The notes beneath the pieces were generated by a model. It saw only the letters and a program-made list of their open reading frames with translations. It had not been told where the DNA came from and did no database searches. A stretch of DNA of 64,000 bases, taken from positions 1 to 64,000 of the IMG/VR virus record IMGVR_UViG_3300028559_000015. The stretch is one strand, 5' to 3'. Position numbers and translations under genes: made by a program. Source of the DNA: a virus. Numbering within the stretch: position 1 is the stretch's first letter; every line of letters starts with the position of its first letter. Positions 47,685 through 56,966 of the stretch are shown piece by piece.

Positions 47685-48135
47685 ACTAGTCGCAAAGCCA
47701 ATCGTAAAGAACCAGTTTTGGATCGTCACTGATGGCATCAAGAAGGTTGGTAACATTGAAGTTAACAATGATGGGTACGGTGTCCGACTTAATGGAACTT
47801 TGTTACAGTTCAATAACACTGACGAGTTGAAGAAGAAGACTCATATTCGGTTTGAGCCTATCAAGTCAAACAACAAGAAAGTCTCGCTTCCCTATCCCGA
47901 ATACCCAACCACTCCTCGCACTTACAACTCACTGTTTGATGTTAAGCGGGGCTTGCATCTGTTCACTAAGACACGCAAATCTAAGTGTCAGCATGCCGCG
48001 GGTTGGTTTGTGATGGATCAGAACGGAGTTAAGGTTGTTGTTTTTTGTCCTAAATATATCTTTATCCAACGTTATCCTTACTCTGGTCCGTATAAAACAG
48101 AGGCTGAAGCGCAAGTTCAGATAAATACAAGATGA
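47677..48135 (+). CDS. Conserved phage protein
   Basis: 152 aa. Beta-rich start, then TYNSLFDVKRGLHLFTKTRKSKCQHAAGWFVM and later RYPYSGPYKTEAEAQ; a family I associate with T4-type cyanophages, function unknown. A GATAAATAC box for the next gene lies in its 3' end. Confidence 0.72.
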   Translation: MTELVAKPIVKNQFWIVTDGIKKVGNIEVNNDGYGVRLNGTLLQFNNTDELKKKTHIRFEPIKSNNKKVSLPYPEYPTTPRTYNSLFDVKRGLHLFTKTRKSKCQHAAGWFVMDQNGVKVVVFCPKYIFIQRYPYSGPYKTEAEAQVQINTR

Positions 48136-48332
48136 TGCATATTAACCGATTCATGGATAAGATGACCGTAGCTGACTCCAAACAAAACAAAGATTTGGTG
48201 TTGCCGATGACGGATGCCCGTGGATTGCGTGATGATATCGCTAGGTTACTGTCAGACTTGTATGAATTGTCTAAGACCAAGAATCAAAACGAGGTAATAC
48301 AAGTCGAAGTTAAGGGCGGATCATTCAAGTGA
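48132..48332 (+). CDS. Conserved small phage protein
   Basis: 66 aa; MMHINRFMDKMTVADSKQNKDLVLPMTDARGL. Helical. ATGA overlap with the next gene (GTG). Late-type box GATAAATAC at 48120-48128. Confidence 0.68.
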   Translation: MMHINRFMDKMTVADSKQNKDLVLPMTDARGLRDDIARLLSDLYELSKTKNQNEVIQVEVKGGSFK

Positions 48333-48628
48333 GTAGAACGCAACCAAATGTACTACTAGAGTATGTAGACAAGAAGACCTACAAGTGTGACCAGATTGTT
48401 GAGGCTGCTGGCATTTGGGCCGTGTTTTACGACGGGCAATCTATCAATCTCAAGTCTTCTCATTATCTCGCAAACGATGCTGCTCCGAAGTATAAAAAGA
48501 CTAGCTTCTCCAATCCAGGACATGCTAGAAACCTTTGCCGCAAATTGAATGCACAATTCAAGACAGATAAGTTTACTGTCGTTTTCATGAACTCGGGACG
48601 CACAGTTTATCCCGATGACTTATCCTAA
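48329..48628 (+). CDS. Hypothetical protein
   Basis: 99 aa from GTG, overlapping both neighbours. Basic. No family recognised. Confidence 0.65.
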   Translation: MSRTQPNVLLEYVDKKTYKCDQIVEAAGIWAVFYDGQSINLKSSHYLANDAAPKYKKTSFSNPGHARNLCRKLNAQFKTDKFTVVFMNSGRTVYPDDLS

Positions 48629-49022
48629 GACCAAACTTGAAATTGTCAAAACTATCCTGACTGAGACCAAGGATGATCCTGACTTTCCCTGGAACAATCA
48701 TGAACCTGACAAGCTGATATTTGAATGGTTTGTTACAGGTAGAAGGGGCGATGGGCTTAGACTAACTGATGTTGGTGCTACTGCTTTCATAAAAGCAAAC
48801 ATCGCTCATTACTCATTTGAACTTAATAAGCAGAGTTCTAGAAAGAACTGGGAAAGTTATGTTATGGTTCTAAACAAGAAAATGCATTGTCCCTATTACA
48901 TCGGAGCGGAAATCGACGAGAAGAAAAAGAAAAAACCCTATATCAGAGTCTACGATCACAAGATAGCTATGCTCATGACATTGTACGGCACAGTAGATGA
49001 CTATCTGGATTCAGTAAAATAA
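48615..49022 (+). CDS. Hypothetical protein
   Basis: 135 aa, overlapping the previous gene. Basic run KKKKKP near residue 105. No family recognised. Confidence 0.68.
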   Translation: MTYPKTKLEIVKTILTETKDDPDFPWNNHEPDKLIFEWFVTGRRGDGLRLTDVGATAFIKANIAHYSFELNKQSSRKNWESYVMVLNKKMHCPYYIGAEIDEKKKKKPYIRVYDHKIAMLMTLYGTVDDYLDSVK

Positions 49023-49092
49023 TATTTGTCTTCTTAAACCAACTCAAAAAGTAATATCCGATTCGTCAGGCATTTTTTTTGGATAAAAAAGG

Positions 49093-49120
49093 TTGACATT
49101 GGCTTCGTATTTGTTATGAT
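49093..49120 (+). promoter_or_regulatory. Promoter
   Basis: TTGACA (49093-49098), 16 bp, TATGAT (49115-49120). Confidence 0.65.
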
Positions 49121-49144
49121 TAGTATGTAGCAAGGAGATATCAA

Positions 49145-49342
49145 ATGGCACAAGTTAATGTTAAGTTTCGTGTTCACTGCGTAGACTCAGAGCGTGGTTG
49201 GGGCCAAGACTACTGGCACGTTGATTTCGACACCCGCCCCGAAGCTGAAAAGTTTATGGCAGACACCAATGCTAAGAATACTGCTAAGTTTGCCCCTGAC
49301 TTCTACAGCCAGGCAAATAGCATCGAAATGGTCGAAGCATAA
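49145..49342 (+). CDS. Hypothetical protein
   Basis: 65 aa; AAGGAGATATCAA before the ATG. No family recognised; flanked by promoters on both sides. Confidence 0.65.
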   Translation: MAQVNVKFRVHCVDSERGWGQDYWHVDFDTRPEAEKFMADTNAKNTAKFAPDFYSQANSIEMVEA

Positions 49343-49347
49343 AAATC

Positions 49348-49397
49348 GTACCCGAGGTCATTTTTCGGTTGACTTCGGGTACCCATTTTGCTATATT
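49348..49397 (+). promoter_or_regulatory. Hairpin-plus-promoter repeat (copy 1)
   Basis: GTACCCGAGGTCA, then TTTTTCGG, then TGACTTCGGGTAC form a 13-bp inverted repeat that overlaps the -35 TTGACT (49369-49374); TATATT at 49392-49397. The same block recurs at 62668-62716. The hairpin may end the upstream transcript while the promoter restarts transcription. Confidence 0.7.
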
Positions 49398-49426
49398 GAA
49401 TCATAAGCTGAGAAAGAGGTTTTTAT

Positions 49427-49750
49427 ATGTCACTGGATGTTTATCTGACTGCTGTTCGCCCCACAGAGGTGTACAGCCGCAACATCACGCACAATCTGAA
49501 CAAGATGGCTATGGAAGCCGGCATCTACGAGGCCCTGTGGCGCCCCGAAGAAATCAATGTCACTACCGCTGAACAACTGGTTCCTCTGCTGGAAACAGGC
49601 CTGGAAACCCTGCGGGCCGATCCTGAGCGTTTTAAGGAGTTTAATGCTCCAAACGGTTGGGGCATGTACGATAACCTGATTCATTTTGTTGAAGACTATC
49701 TGGAAGCCTGCAAGGAAAACCCCGATGCTGAGGTCAACGTAAGTCGTTGA
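49427..49750 (+). CDS. Conserved phage protein
   Basis: 107 aa; MSLDVYLTAVRPTEVYSRNITHNLNKMAMEAGIYEALWRPEEI and NGWGMYDN mark a widespread small phage family of unknown function. Preceded by AAAGAGGTTTTTAT and the promoter repeat. Confidence 0.75.
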   Translation: MSLDVYLTAVRPTEVYSRNITHNLNKMAMEAGIYEALWRPEEINVTTAEQLVPLLETGLETLRADPERFKEFNAPNGWGMYDNLIHFVEDYLEACKENPDAEVNVSR

Positions 49751-49791
49751 TTCACGAGAGCCAAAGTAATTCACTCTTTGGTGAAAAAATC

Positions 49792-49819
49792 TTGACTTCT
49801 TCTTAAAATCTGTTATATT
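49792..49819 (+). promoter_or_regulatory. Promoter
   Basis: TTGACT (49792-49797), 16 bp, TATATT (49814-49819). Confidence 0.7.
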
Positions 49820-49848
49820 GTTTACACACTGAAACAAAGGAAATTTTT

Positions 49849-49971
49849 ATGTTTAGCGTTATCGTTGCTTTCATTCTTGGAATGGTTGTTATGGACTTCA
49901 TGTGGGCCTACAAGATGGGAATCCCGCAGGCCATGTGGCGTCGTTGGAAAAATCGCAAGACCCGCATTTAA
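49849..49971 (+). CDS. Small membrane protein
   Basis: 40 aa; residues 3-20 form a membrane helix, then a basic tail (WRRWKNRKTR). AAAGGAAATTTTT before the ATG, right after a promoter. Confidence 0.6.
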   Translation: MFSVIVAFILGMVVMDFMWAYKMGIPQAMWRRWKNRKTRI

Positions 49972-49974
49972 GGG

Positions 49975-50003
49975 TTGACTTCTTCGCAAAGAAGTAGTAC
50001 TTT
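49975..50003 (+). promoter_or_regulatory. Promoter
   Basis: TTGACT (49975-49980), 17 bp, TACTTT (49998-50003). The spacer has a CTTCGCAAAGAAG hairpin. Confidence 0.55.
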
Positions 50004-50035
50004 AAGTTCATAGATTGAAGCAACGGAAGCAGCAC

Positions 50036-50695
50036 ATGGCTCGTTATCAGGCTCCCAAGATTTCTTATTCGACCGACGAAGTGTTTGCTGCTGCTTGTGC
50101 TGCACAGCGCATCAACGGTGAATATCTCAAGGACGATAAGATTCTGTATGATACTGACGGGTATGTCCTTTCGGTCGATAAGGTCGCTAACAAGAAGCTG
50201 ACTTCTCAGTTTCTTCGCGGTGACTTTGACATCAACGATGAGGACCGTGCGCTGGGACAAGAAGTGCGTCAATACTGCAACTCTCTGACGTTCAAGATCC
50301 TGCAGGGAAAGACTCTGAGTGATTTTGAGCAGACCATGCTCAAGATTGCTGACAAAGAGATTGTTGACAGCTTCTACGATATTGCTGTTGTTTCGTCTCT
50401 CCCTGCTTCGTATGAGCGTTCTAAGGCTCGGCGTGAGCAGAGCAATCGCCTCCGCGATCATCAGGGCTGTCTGAGTCAAGCAGAAGGTACCGCAGTTGAT
50501 CTTGAAATCGAAGTCGTGCGCTGCAACTATAGCAACAACTGGAACACTTATTATGTCACTGCTATTGTTGAAAATGCTGTAGTGTTTTTTGCGTTTCGTG
50601 ATCAGATTGAGATTGGTTCTAAAATCCGCGTCAAGGGTAAGATTAAATCCCACAAGGAAGATCGTACCCAACTTAGCCGCGTGAAAGTTATTTAA
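50036..50695 (+). CDS. Phage protein with OB-like C-terminal part
   Basis: 219 aa from ATG 50036. The N-terminal half is helical. Residues 155-219 alternate as strands ending IEIGSKIRVKGKIKSHKEDRTQLSRVKVI, a pattern like nucleic-acid-binding OB folds. Function unknown. Confidence 0.68.
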   Translation: MARYQAPKISYSTDEVFAAACAAQRINGEYLKDDKILYDTDGYVLSVDKVANKKLTSQFLRGDFDINDEDRALGQEVRQYCNSLTFKILQGKTLSDFEQTMLKIADKEIVDSFYDIAVVSSLPASYERSKARREQSNRLRDHQGCLSQAEGTAVDLEIEVVRCNYSNNWNTYYVTAIVENAVVFFAFRDQIEIGSKIRVKGKIKSHKEDRTQLSRVKVI

Positions 50696-50703
50696 GGTTT
50701 ACG

Positions 50704-50794
50704 AGAAGCGGACAAGTCCCGAATGGCAGGTCGTATATTGGGTCTCCCTTAAGTGGGTTGTAAATTCCCTCAGTGTGCTGGCTTGTCCGCTTCT
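50704..50794 (+). ncRNA. Structured 3' hairpin RNA / terminator
   Basis: AGAAGCGGACAAG (50704-50716) pairs perfectly with CTTGTCCGCTTCT (50782-50794); TATTTTCTTTT follows. The 65-nt loop carries GTCCCGAATGGCAGG, resembling the element near 88-100. Too elaborate for a plain terminator. Confidence 0.55.
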
Positions 50795-50818
50795 TGTATT
50801 TTCTTTTAGGGTTTATGT

Positions 50819-51193
50819 ATGACAGATTGGACGATACCAATTCAAAGTGTAGGGCGCTCTTGCCGTCCGGGTATGGAAGTCAATATGCTTACCGCAGGAA
50901 AAGGCAAGTCTGTTTCTGTGGATATAGAATCCGATGCTTGGACCCCGATGGTATGGCGACTTCAATCTTTACTGAGCCCTCACTATGCTGAATATTTTGA
51001 CTATGATACCGGTGAGACATACTGGAAGAAGTTCACTGGGCTGCCTAAAATAGCAGACTTATATAGAGCAAACAATGTCATTCGCAAGAATGAAGACGGT
51101 TCATATGAATATGTTAAGAATCGTCAAACTGGCGATGAGCGTCGGCTGACCGAACAAGAAGTTATTTGGCTCATTTTGAAAGCAGGAGCATAA
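50819..51193 (+). CDS. Hypothetical protein
   Basis: 124 aa; TTTTAGGGTTT before the ATG. No family recognised. Directly after the hairpin RNA. Confidence 0.68.
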   Translation: MTDWTIPIQSVGRSCRPGMEVNMLTAGKGKSVSVDIESDAWTPMVWRLQSLLSPHYAEYFDYDTGETYWKKFTGLPKIADLYRANNVIRKNEDGSYEYVKNRQTGDERRLTEQEVIWLILKAGA

Positions 51194-51194
51194 G

Positions 51195-51533
51195 ATGCAA
51201 ATCGCAATCGCAGATACTACTGGTAATGTTTCTATTTGGTGCGAAGTCATTGGCATCAATAAGGATGGTTCTATCAATTTCAGCGTCATCAATGGTGCTT
51301 GGGATGGTAAGTACCACAACAATACCGTGTACGTAGAATATACTAAGGCAACCTATCCTGGCTTCCTTGTCTGGGTTGGTCGAGCTAAGTTTAACGAGCA
51401 AGATTACAACGATGCTATTCCCTGGATCCAAGAACAGATTAATGATCCTGATTATGTAATGACGCAGCCCACTCAGTATGTTGGTCCCGTCAGACAACGG
51501 CGAAAAGATGAGCCAGACGATATTCCTTTCTAA
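51195..51533 (+). CDS. Hypothetical protein
   Basis: 112 aa, beta-rich start (VSIWCEVIGINKDGSINFSVINGAWDG). One nt after the previous stop, so the same transcript. No family recognised. Confidence 0.68.
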   Translation: MQIAIADTTGNVSIWCEVIGINKDGSINFSVINGAWDGKYHNNTVYVEYTKATYPGFLVWVGRAKFNEQDYNDAIPWIQEQINDPDYVMTQPTQYVGPVRQRRKDEPDDIPF

Positions 51534-51741
51534 GCCCAGTTATCTTCCGATATGTCAGCCCCCCACCTTCTCAAAACACACAGATGTGTGGCGCAACTTT
51601 ATGGCATCACTTGATGTTAAAGATAAATTTGACCCACGCTTTGCTGACCAAATGAGAAAATGGAACGGTATGCTGATCAATGATGTGGTCAGGTTTGAAT
51701 CCGACAAAGATAAAATGTGGTTTATTTTGAGGTGGTCGTGA
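51508..51741 (+). CDS. Hypothetical protein
   Basis: 77 aa from ATG 51508, overlapping the previous gene by 26 nt. No family recognised. Confidence 0.6.
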   Translation: MSQTIFLSKPSYLPICQPPTFSKHTDVWRNFMASLDVKDKFDPRFADQMRKWNGMLINDVVRFESDKDKMWFILRWS

Positions 51742-52016
51742 ATTACAAATTCATCGGTTGGTGTCGTGAAGATAAGCACGATAAGGTTTGGGGCGTTATC
51801 ACCCTTCACTCAAATTCTTACGTTACCTTTTGGGGTCGACGCGGCTCAAAGCTACAAACTAAGATCAGTACGGATTCCCATGCCGTTAACCACTCGATAT
51901 ACAAAAAGAAAAGGAATGGCTACCAGAGCATTCCGCGCGATGAGATTGATCAGGTTTATCCTGAATTTCAATCCGATCTAGAGAAGACTGCCCTTTGGGC
52001 GATGCTTAAGGCTTGA
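51738..52016 (+). CDS. WGR-like domain protein
   Basis: 92 aa from GTG overlapping the previous stop. WGVITLHSNSYVTFWGRRGSKLQTK (about 17-41) contains the W-G-R motif of WGR nucleic-acid-binding domains. The gene lies just upstream of DNA ligase. Confidence 0.65.
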   Translation: MNYKFIGWCREDKHDKVWGVITLHSNSYVTFWGRRGSKLQTKISTDSHAVNHSIYKKKRNGYQSIPRDEIDQVYPEFQSDLEKTALWAMLKA

Positions 52017-52041
52017 CTTTTATTTGTCTTCGCTGTATAGT
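52013..52041 (+). promoter_or_regulatory. Promoter for DNA ligase
   Basis: TTGACT (52013-52018), 17 bp, TATAGT (52036-52041). Confidence 0.72.
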
Positions 52042-52065
52042 GACTACATAAACTAAAGGAAACAC

Positions 52066-53439
52066 ATGTCTGCATCTTGGATTCAAAAGCTGGCTGAAAG
52101 CGATTCTCGCCTTCATAAAGAAGATGTTATTCTTCAAGCACTGACTGCTGCAAAGCTAGGCAATGATATCTCCTCGCGGTTTCTGCGAGGATTAAAAGTA
52201 TGCTATGACCCGTTCGTGACGTTCGGTGTAAGGAAGATTCCTGATACAGTAGGTATCACTGGTGCAGAAAATCCTGCAGACGATTTCGACCAGCTTCTCA
52301 TAGACCTTTCTGCTCGGCTCTTGACCGGGCATGATGCTCGTGATGCTATTCAGGGTCTTGCTGAACGGTTTGACAGTGATGAGTGGAATTACTTCTACGC
52401 TCCTATCCTTCGGCGTGACATGCGTTGTGGCATCAGCGCGACCACAATCAACAAGATTGTTAAGAAAACGGATTACGAAATTCCGATATTCAGTTGCCAG
52501 CTTGCTTCGAACAGCGAAGGCCGCCCTGAAATGCGCGGCACGAAACGTCTTGAACCGAAGCTGGATGGTGTTCGGGTGTTGATGATGGTGGCTGTGCAAC
52601 AAGGTATTTCCCGTCCTCCTACTACTTCGGTAGTTTGCTATAGTCGCAACGGCAAAGTGTTTGATAACTTCTCGCACATTGAAAATCAAGTCCTCAATAA
52701 CGTCGAGCGGCTGATCGCTGCTGCTGATAAAGTAGATGACATGCAGAGCGGCATTCTTAAGCAAGGATTTGTCCTTGACGGCGAAGTCGTCGGCAACACT
52801 TTCCAAGAACTGATGCGTCAGGCTCGTCGTAAAGAAAATGTCGATGCTGCTGACAGCGTGTTCCACGTATTTGATGTTCTTCCTCTTGCTGACTTTCAGC
52901 GTGGTCATTGGAATGCACCGTTGAGCAAGCGTATCGCTTTGCTTGAAGCTATGCAGCCTGCATTTGATAAGATGCCCAACGCTGAACTTCTCCCTCATCT
53001 TCAAGTTGACCTTGATACAAGTGAGGGTAAGAACCAGATTGAGCGTTACGCCAATGAAATGGTGAATGCAGGATTCGAGGGCATCATGATCAAGAATCTT
53101 GATGCACCTTATCTCTGTAAGCGTAGCACGGACTGGATGAAGTGGAAACCTACTATCACTGTTGATCTTCAAGTGATCGGTCTTGAAGAAGGTACCGGTA
53201 GAAACAAGGATCGGCTTGGTGCATTGGTCTGCAATGGTGTTGATGATGGTAAGGAGATCACTGTCAACGCTGGTTCTGGATTCAGTGACGCAGAGCGTGA
53301 CAGTCTTTGGGAAGATCGCAATCTGATCGTTGGTCGTACGGTTGAGGTTATGGCTGATGCTATCACACAGAACCAAGACGGTACATATTCGCTGCGCTTC
53401 CCGCGCTTCGTTCGATTCCGTGATGATAAAGGAGAATAA
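52066..53439 (+). CDS. ATP-dependent DNA ligase, T4 gp30 type
   Basis: 457 aa (T4: 487). Motif I LEPKLDGVRVL with the adenylated Lys near residue 165; motif III FVLDGEVVG (about 237); motif IV GFEGIMIKN (about 338); motif V DWMKWKPT (about 357); then an OB domain. It seals nicks during replication and repair. Own promoter and AAAGGAAACAC before the ATG. Confidence 0.95.
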   Translation: MSASWIQKLAESDSRLHKEDVILQALTAAKLGNDISSRFLRGLKVCYDPFVTFGVRKIPDTVGITGAENPADDFDQLLIDLSARLLTGHDARDAIQGLAERFDSDEWNYFYAPILRRDMRCGISATTINKIVKKTDYEIPIFSCQLASNSEGRPEMRGTKRLEPKLDGVRVLMMVAVQQGISRPPTTSVVCYSRNGKVFDNFSHIENQVLNNVERLIAAADKVDDMQSGILKQGFVLDGEVVGNTFQELMRQARRKENVDAADSVFHVFDVLPLADFQRGHWNAPLSKRIALLEAMQPAFDKMPNAELLPHLQVDLDTSEGKNQIERYANEMVNAGFEGIMIKNLDAPYLCKRSTDWMKWKPTITVDLQVIGLEEGTGRNKDRLGALVCNGVDDGKEITVNAGSGFSDAERDSLWEDRNLIVGRTVEVMADAITQNQDGTYSLRFPRFVRFRDDKGE

Positions 53440-53441
53440 AA

Positions 53442-53663
53442 ATGAACATTAAAGAAAAATACAACACCCTGAGTGTTAAGACTAGAGCAGCCGTCAAGAC
53501 GGCTGCTATCATGACCGTTGCATTCGGGGCGCCGAGCCTAATTGTTGCTATGCCGCAGATTATGCTTCCTATTCTGTTTTTTAGTTTAATCGCAGGAGCT
53601 ACATATGCGATATACGCCATTGTGCTGTCTGATATGAAATATGAAGAAAAGTACAAGAAATGA
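53442..53663 (+). CDS. Small two-helix membrane protein
   Basis: 73 aa; membrane helices about 20-38 and 42-62. Starts 2 nt after ligase. The coding sequence holds a strong AGCAGCCGT/ACGGCTGCT hairpin. ATGA overlap with the next gene. Confidence 0.68.
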   Translation: MNIKEKYNTLSVKTRAAVKTAAIMTVAFGAPSLIVAMPQIMLPILFFSLIAGATYAIYAIVLSDMKYEEKYKK

Positions 53664-53827
53664 ACATTGAAATCATCTTTGCAGAGCCTCCCCAACGGTG
53701 CGAATGCTGCGGCATCATTGCTGAAACTCGACCATACGGGTTCAATCACGAAGAAATCTGCTTTGAGTGTGCTATTAAAGACGAGTCGCTTACAGAAATC
53801 AGAGCTAAAGAATTTTTGTTCGGATAG
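53660..53827 (+). CDS. Small zinc-ribbon protein
   Basis: 55 aa; CECC (14-17) and CFEC near residue 34-37 form a likely four-Cys zinc site. ATGA overlap with the membrane protein. Confidence 0.65.
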   Translation: MNIEIIFAEPPQRCECCGIIAETRPYGFNHEEICFECAIKDESLTEIRAKEFLFG

Positions 53828-53835
53828 GGAGAATG

Positions 53836-54051
53836 ATGTATTTAACCGTAGCTTTTATTTTGTTGGTAGTATTTGCATACTTTGCTACTTACATCGATTA
53901 CCGTTTTGAGATTTATGGTCTTGGTTGGACCTTCACTATGGGGGTTGTTGCATGTTTTTTTTGGCCATTGACTCTCGGACTTGCTATCTTCATTGGTCCG
54001 TTGATTCTAGTCATGCGTCTGGGCGCAAAGCGTAGAGGAGACAAATTCTAA
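53836..54051 (+). CDS. Small membrane protein
   Basis: 71 aa from ATG 53836 (GGGAGA 5 nt upstream; an adjacent ATG at 53833). Two or three membrane helices. Shares one base with the next start (TAATG). Confidence 0.66.
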   Translation: MYLTVAFILLVVFAYFATYIDYRFEIYGLGWTFTMGVVACFFWPLTLGLAIFIGPLILVMRLGAKRRGDKF

Positions 54052-54296
54052 TGATAGAAGATGATGAGGATATGGAGAAGGTTACAGCCGAATGGTCTGC
54101 AAAGCTACTAGGGCTTCACCACACGTTTGAAGACGGTGATAGTATTGAAGTCACTCAAGTAAGACGCAGAGACACTGGTCCTTGGGTCACCTTTAATGTC
54201 AGGCAAGGTCCGGGCATCCCGAGAAAGTTGCTTATGGGTATAGACGAGTTTCTCGGGACATATGGCCACTTGTTCATCAAAGAAGAAAATAGTTAA
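54051..54296 (+). CDS. Hypothetical acidic protein
   Basis: 81 aa. No family recognised. Followed by a TATAAATAA box. Confidence 0.65.
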   Translation: MIEDDEDMEKVTAEWSAKLLGLHHTFEDGDSIEVTQVRRRDTGPWVTFNVRQGPGIPRKLLMGIDEFLGTYGHLFIKEENS

Positions 54297-54318
54297 CTTT
54301 ATCCTTAGGGGATAGTAG

Positions 54319-54327
54319 TATAAATAA
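54319..54327 (+). promoter_or_regulatory. Late-promoter-like box
   Basis: TATAAATAA, 4 nt before the ATG of the next gene. Confidence 0.45.
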
Positions 54328-54330
54328 AGC

Positions 54331-55764
54331 ATGACTTTAAATAGAAAAATATTCAGTTTTGCAACTATCACCTTATTAGTTGCTCTTTCATTGAGTGCCG
54401 TTGCGGCTTGGTACTCTATTCAGGGATTGATGGCTATCTTCGCCGCTGCCCTCATCCCTATCATGATTATGGGAGGCTCCCTAGAACTAGCTAAGATAGT
54501 CACGACTGTTTGGTTACATAGATATTGGGATAGGTGCGGTTGGGTGATGAAGCTCTACCTTATTCCCGCAGTCGTTGCTCTTGCATTGTTGACTAGCATG
54601 GGTATCTTTGGTTTCTTGTCAAAAGCACACAGTGACCAGAGCTTAGTAAGCGGAGATGCAGCAGCTAGGATTGAGTTGGTTGACGAAAAGATCCGGATTT
54701 CTCGTGAAAACATCGCCATGAACCAAAGGGCGATTGAACAAATGAACAGCCAGGTCGACCAGTTACTAGGTAGAACAGATGACGATAGAGGTGCTAATCG
54801 TGCGGTTCAAGTTCGTAGGCAACAATCCGCGGAACGTAATCGACTATTACAAGAGATAGAAGCCGAACAAGTTGAAATCGCACAGCTTAACGAAGAGGTC
54901 GCGCCTATTCGTGCAGAGATTCGTAAGATTGAGGCAGAAGTAGGTCCGATCAAATATATTGCTGCGATGATCTACGGGGATAACCCTGACACAAACCTGT
55001 TAGAACGTGCGGTACGATGGATGATTGTTCTTATCGTTCTTGTTTTTGATCCGCTGGCTCTTATGCTTATGATAGCTGCACAGAGCAGTTACAAATGGGA
55101 TGCAGAGGACGCAAAGAAAGAAAAAAATGAGATTGAATATAAGCCTGAACCTGAGTCTAAGTCAGCTAATATTGAGAAGAATGAAGATGTGCATAGTACA
55201 GAAATACTACAAGAAGAGGCTACTCAAGTCGATGACATCTTGGGAGAACCACTACCAGAAAAACCTCTTCCTGACGCAGATGAACTTGTCGATGAGTTGG
55301 CGCAGAGTGAGGCAGAACCTGCACAACATGTCGAACCCGCCGAGGAAGTAGCAATCCAAACGGAGGGCGTGACCCTTCATGAAATACAGGAAGGCTACTA
55401 CGACGTTGAGGGGAAATCTATGAGCAAGGCTGCATTGTTGGGAATGCGTCCTGAATTGTTTTCCGCGAGACCAGACAGTGAGCAAAGTAGTACTAACTTT
55501 GGAACCGAGTTTCCTAGATTTGCGAAGAAGTCTGACATATTCGTTCGTGTAGATGTTCTTCCCAACAAAGTTTTTAAATTTGATGGTTACAAGTGGATTG
55601 AGATCAACAAAGAAAACAGTGATTCGTATCTGTATGACGAAGCATACATTCGCCACCTCGTGAGTAAGATTGCATCCGGCGAATATGATGTTGATTTACT
55701 TTCAGAAAACGAGAAAGCGCAGATTGAAGAATATCTTCAACGAAATCAGTCCCAAGATAAGTAA
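54331..55764 (+). CDS. Membrane coiled-coil protein
   Basis: 477 aa. Membrane helices at about 8-28, 33-50, 66-90 and 230-250. A long coiled coil (115-205) lies between the third and fourth, and an acidic disordered region (265-350) follows. The C-terminal part has a repeat of FRFDGYKWIEIN type (VLPNKVFKFDGYKWIEINKE). Similar large membrane proteins occur in T4-type cyanophages; role unknown. Starts 6 nt before clpX ends the spacing. Confidence 0.75.
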   Translation: MTLNRKIFSFATITLLVALSLSAVAAWYSIQGLMAIFAAALIPIMIMGGSLELAKIVTTVWLHRYWDRCGWVMKLYLIPAVVALALLTSMGIFGFLSKAHSDQSLVSGDAAARIELVDEKIRISRENIAMNQRAIEQMNSQVDQLLGRTDDDRGANRAVQVRRQQSAERNRLLQEIEAEQVEIAQLNEEVAPIRAEIRKIEAEVGPIKYIAAMIYGDNPDTNLLERAVRWMIVLIVLVFDPLALMLMIAAQSSYKWDAEDAKKEKNEIEYKPEPESKSANIEKNEDVHSTEILQEEATQVDDILGEPLPEKPLPDADELVDELAQSEAEPAQHVEPAEEVAIQTEGVTLHEIQEGYYDVEGKSMSKAALLGMRPELFSARPDSEQSSTNFGTEFPRFAKKSDIFVRVDVLPNKVFKFDGYKWIEINKENSDSYLYDEAYIRHLVSKIASGEYDVDLLSENEKAQIEEYLQRNQSQDK

Positions 55765-55769
55765 TATAT

Positions 55770-56966
55770 ATGACTGACAATAAGATACAGCATTGTTCTT
55801 TCTGCGGAAACCATAAAGATCAAGTAACAAAATTAATAGTAAGTGAAGACGTTTCGATTTGCAGCGGTTGTATTTCTTTATGCACCCAACTACTGGAAGA
55901 AGAAAACAGTGAGGGGAAAAAGGAAATAGAATCTAAAAACTTCGACGCATATAGCATTAAAGAACACCTGGATCAGTTGGTCATTGGGCAAAACGACGCC
56001 AAAGAGGTGCTAGCAGTTGCAATATCAAATCATTACAAGCGAATCAATCATCCGCCCAAAGACCTTGAGATTCAGAAGGGCAACGTGTTGTTGATTGGTC
56101 CAACTGGATCAGGCAAGACGTTACTCGCTAGGGCAGTTGCAAAGTATCTTAATGTACCGTTTGTTGTAGCAGATGCAACTAGTCTTACTGAGGCAGGCTA
56201 TGTGGGAGAAGACGTAGAGAGTATGATTTCAATGCTGCTTGCTTTGGCGGACAATGATGTTAGCAAAGCAGAACGCGGAATCGTGTTTATCGACGAAATT
56301 GATAAGATCGCCCGCAAGAGCGAAAGCACTAGCATTACCCGTGATGTGAGCGGTGAAGGAGTGCAGCAAGCACTGCTAAAGTTAGTAGAAGGCACTAAGT
56401 GCAGGGTGAGTGCTGCGGGTAAGCGTAAGCACCCGCAAGGAGAATCCATCGAAGTTGACACTAAGAACATTCTATTCATCGCAGGCGGAGCATTCGTTGG
56501 ACTTGAGAACGTCATTAAGTCAAGAACTCAAGGAACCTCGATTGGGTTCGGAGCCGAGGTCAAATCTAAGAACGAAAAACCTAACATCAATCAAGTCACT
56601 CCTGATGATCTAACTCGTTTCGGAATGATTCCCGAATTCATCGGTAGATTCACCACCACAATCACGCTACAAGAATTGACTCTACCACAACTGATAGAAG
56701 TCCTGACTGATATCAAGAATAGCTTTATTAAGCAATATGCCTATCTGTTTTCGATTGATGATATCAATCTTTCATTCACTGACCAAGCTATCGAAAAAAT
56801 TGCACAGAACTGCATAGATTTAAAGACAGGTGCCCGCGGACTTCATACTGAGATTGAGCGTGTACTGATGCCACACCTCTTCCACATCAATAGGTACAAA
56901 GAGAACAATCTAACTGAATTAGTGATTGATGTAGAACATATCGATGAGCCTAAATCTATCTTTTAG
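55770..56966 (+). CDS. clpX: ClpX ATPase
   Basis: 398 aa, near-complete ClpX. N-terminal zinc domain (CSFCGNHK...CSGCISLC), Walker A GPTGSGKT (about 110-117), pore loop GYVG, Walker [11 protein letters not shown] (about 171-180), RKH loop (GKRKHPQG), and a ClpP-binding IGF loop (SIGFGAE, about 257). Unfolds proteins and feeds them to ClpP. clpS, an Hsp20 gene and clpP follow within 5.5 kb. Confidence 0.96.
   Translation: MTDNKIQHCSFCGNHKDQVTKLIVSEDVSICSGCISLCTQLLEEENSEGKKEIESKNFDAYSIKEHLDQLVIGQNDAKEVLAVAISNHYKRINHPPKDLEIQKGNVLLIGPTGSGKTLLARAVAKYLNVPFVVADATSLTEAGYVGEDVESMISMLLALADNDVSKAERGIVFIDEIDKIARKSESTSITRDVSGEGVQQALLKLVEGTKCRVSAAGKRKHPQGESIEVDTKNILFIAGGAFVGLENVIKSRTQGTSIGFGAEVKSKNEKPNINQVTPDDLTRFGMIPEFIGRFTTTITLQELTLPQLIEVLTDIKNSFIKQYAYLFSIDDINLSFTDQAIEKIAQNCIDLKTGARGLHTEIERVLMPHLFHINRYKENNLTELVIDVEHIDEPKSIF

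Noticed and set aside
49898-50671. 257-codon minus-strand frame opposite 50036-50695
   Set aside because: Shadow of the plus-strand gene, which has a promoter and a conserved layout.
52192-53376. 394-codon minus-strand frame opposite DNA ligase
   Set aside because: Long only because of codon bias in the real ligase gene; no recognisable motifs.
53485-53510. AGCAGCCGT/ACGGCTGCT hairpin as a terminator
   Set aside because: Inside a coding region with no T-tract; more likely a codon effect.
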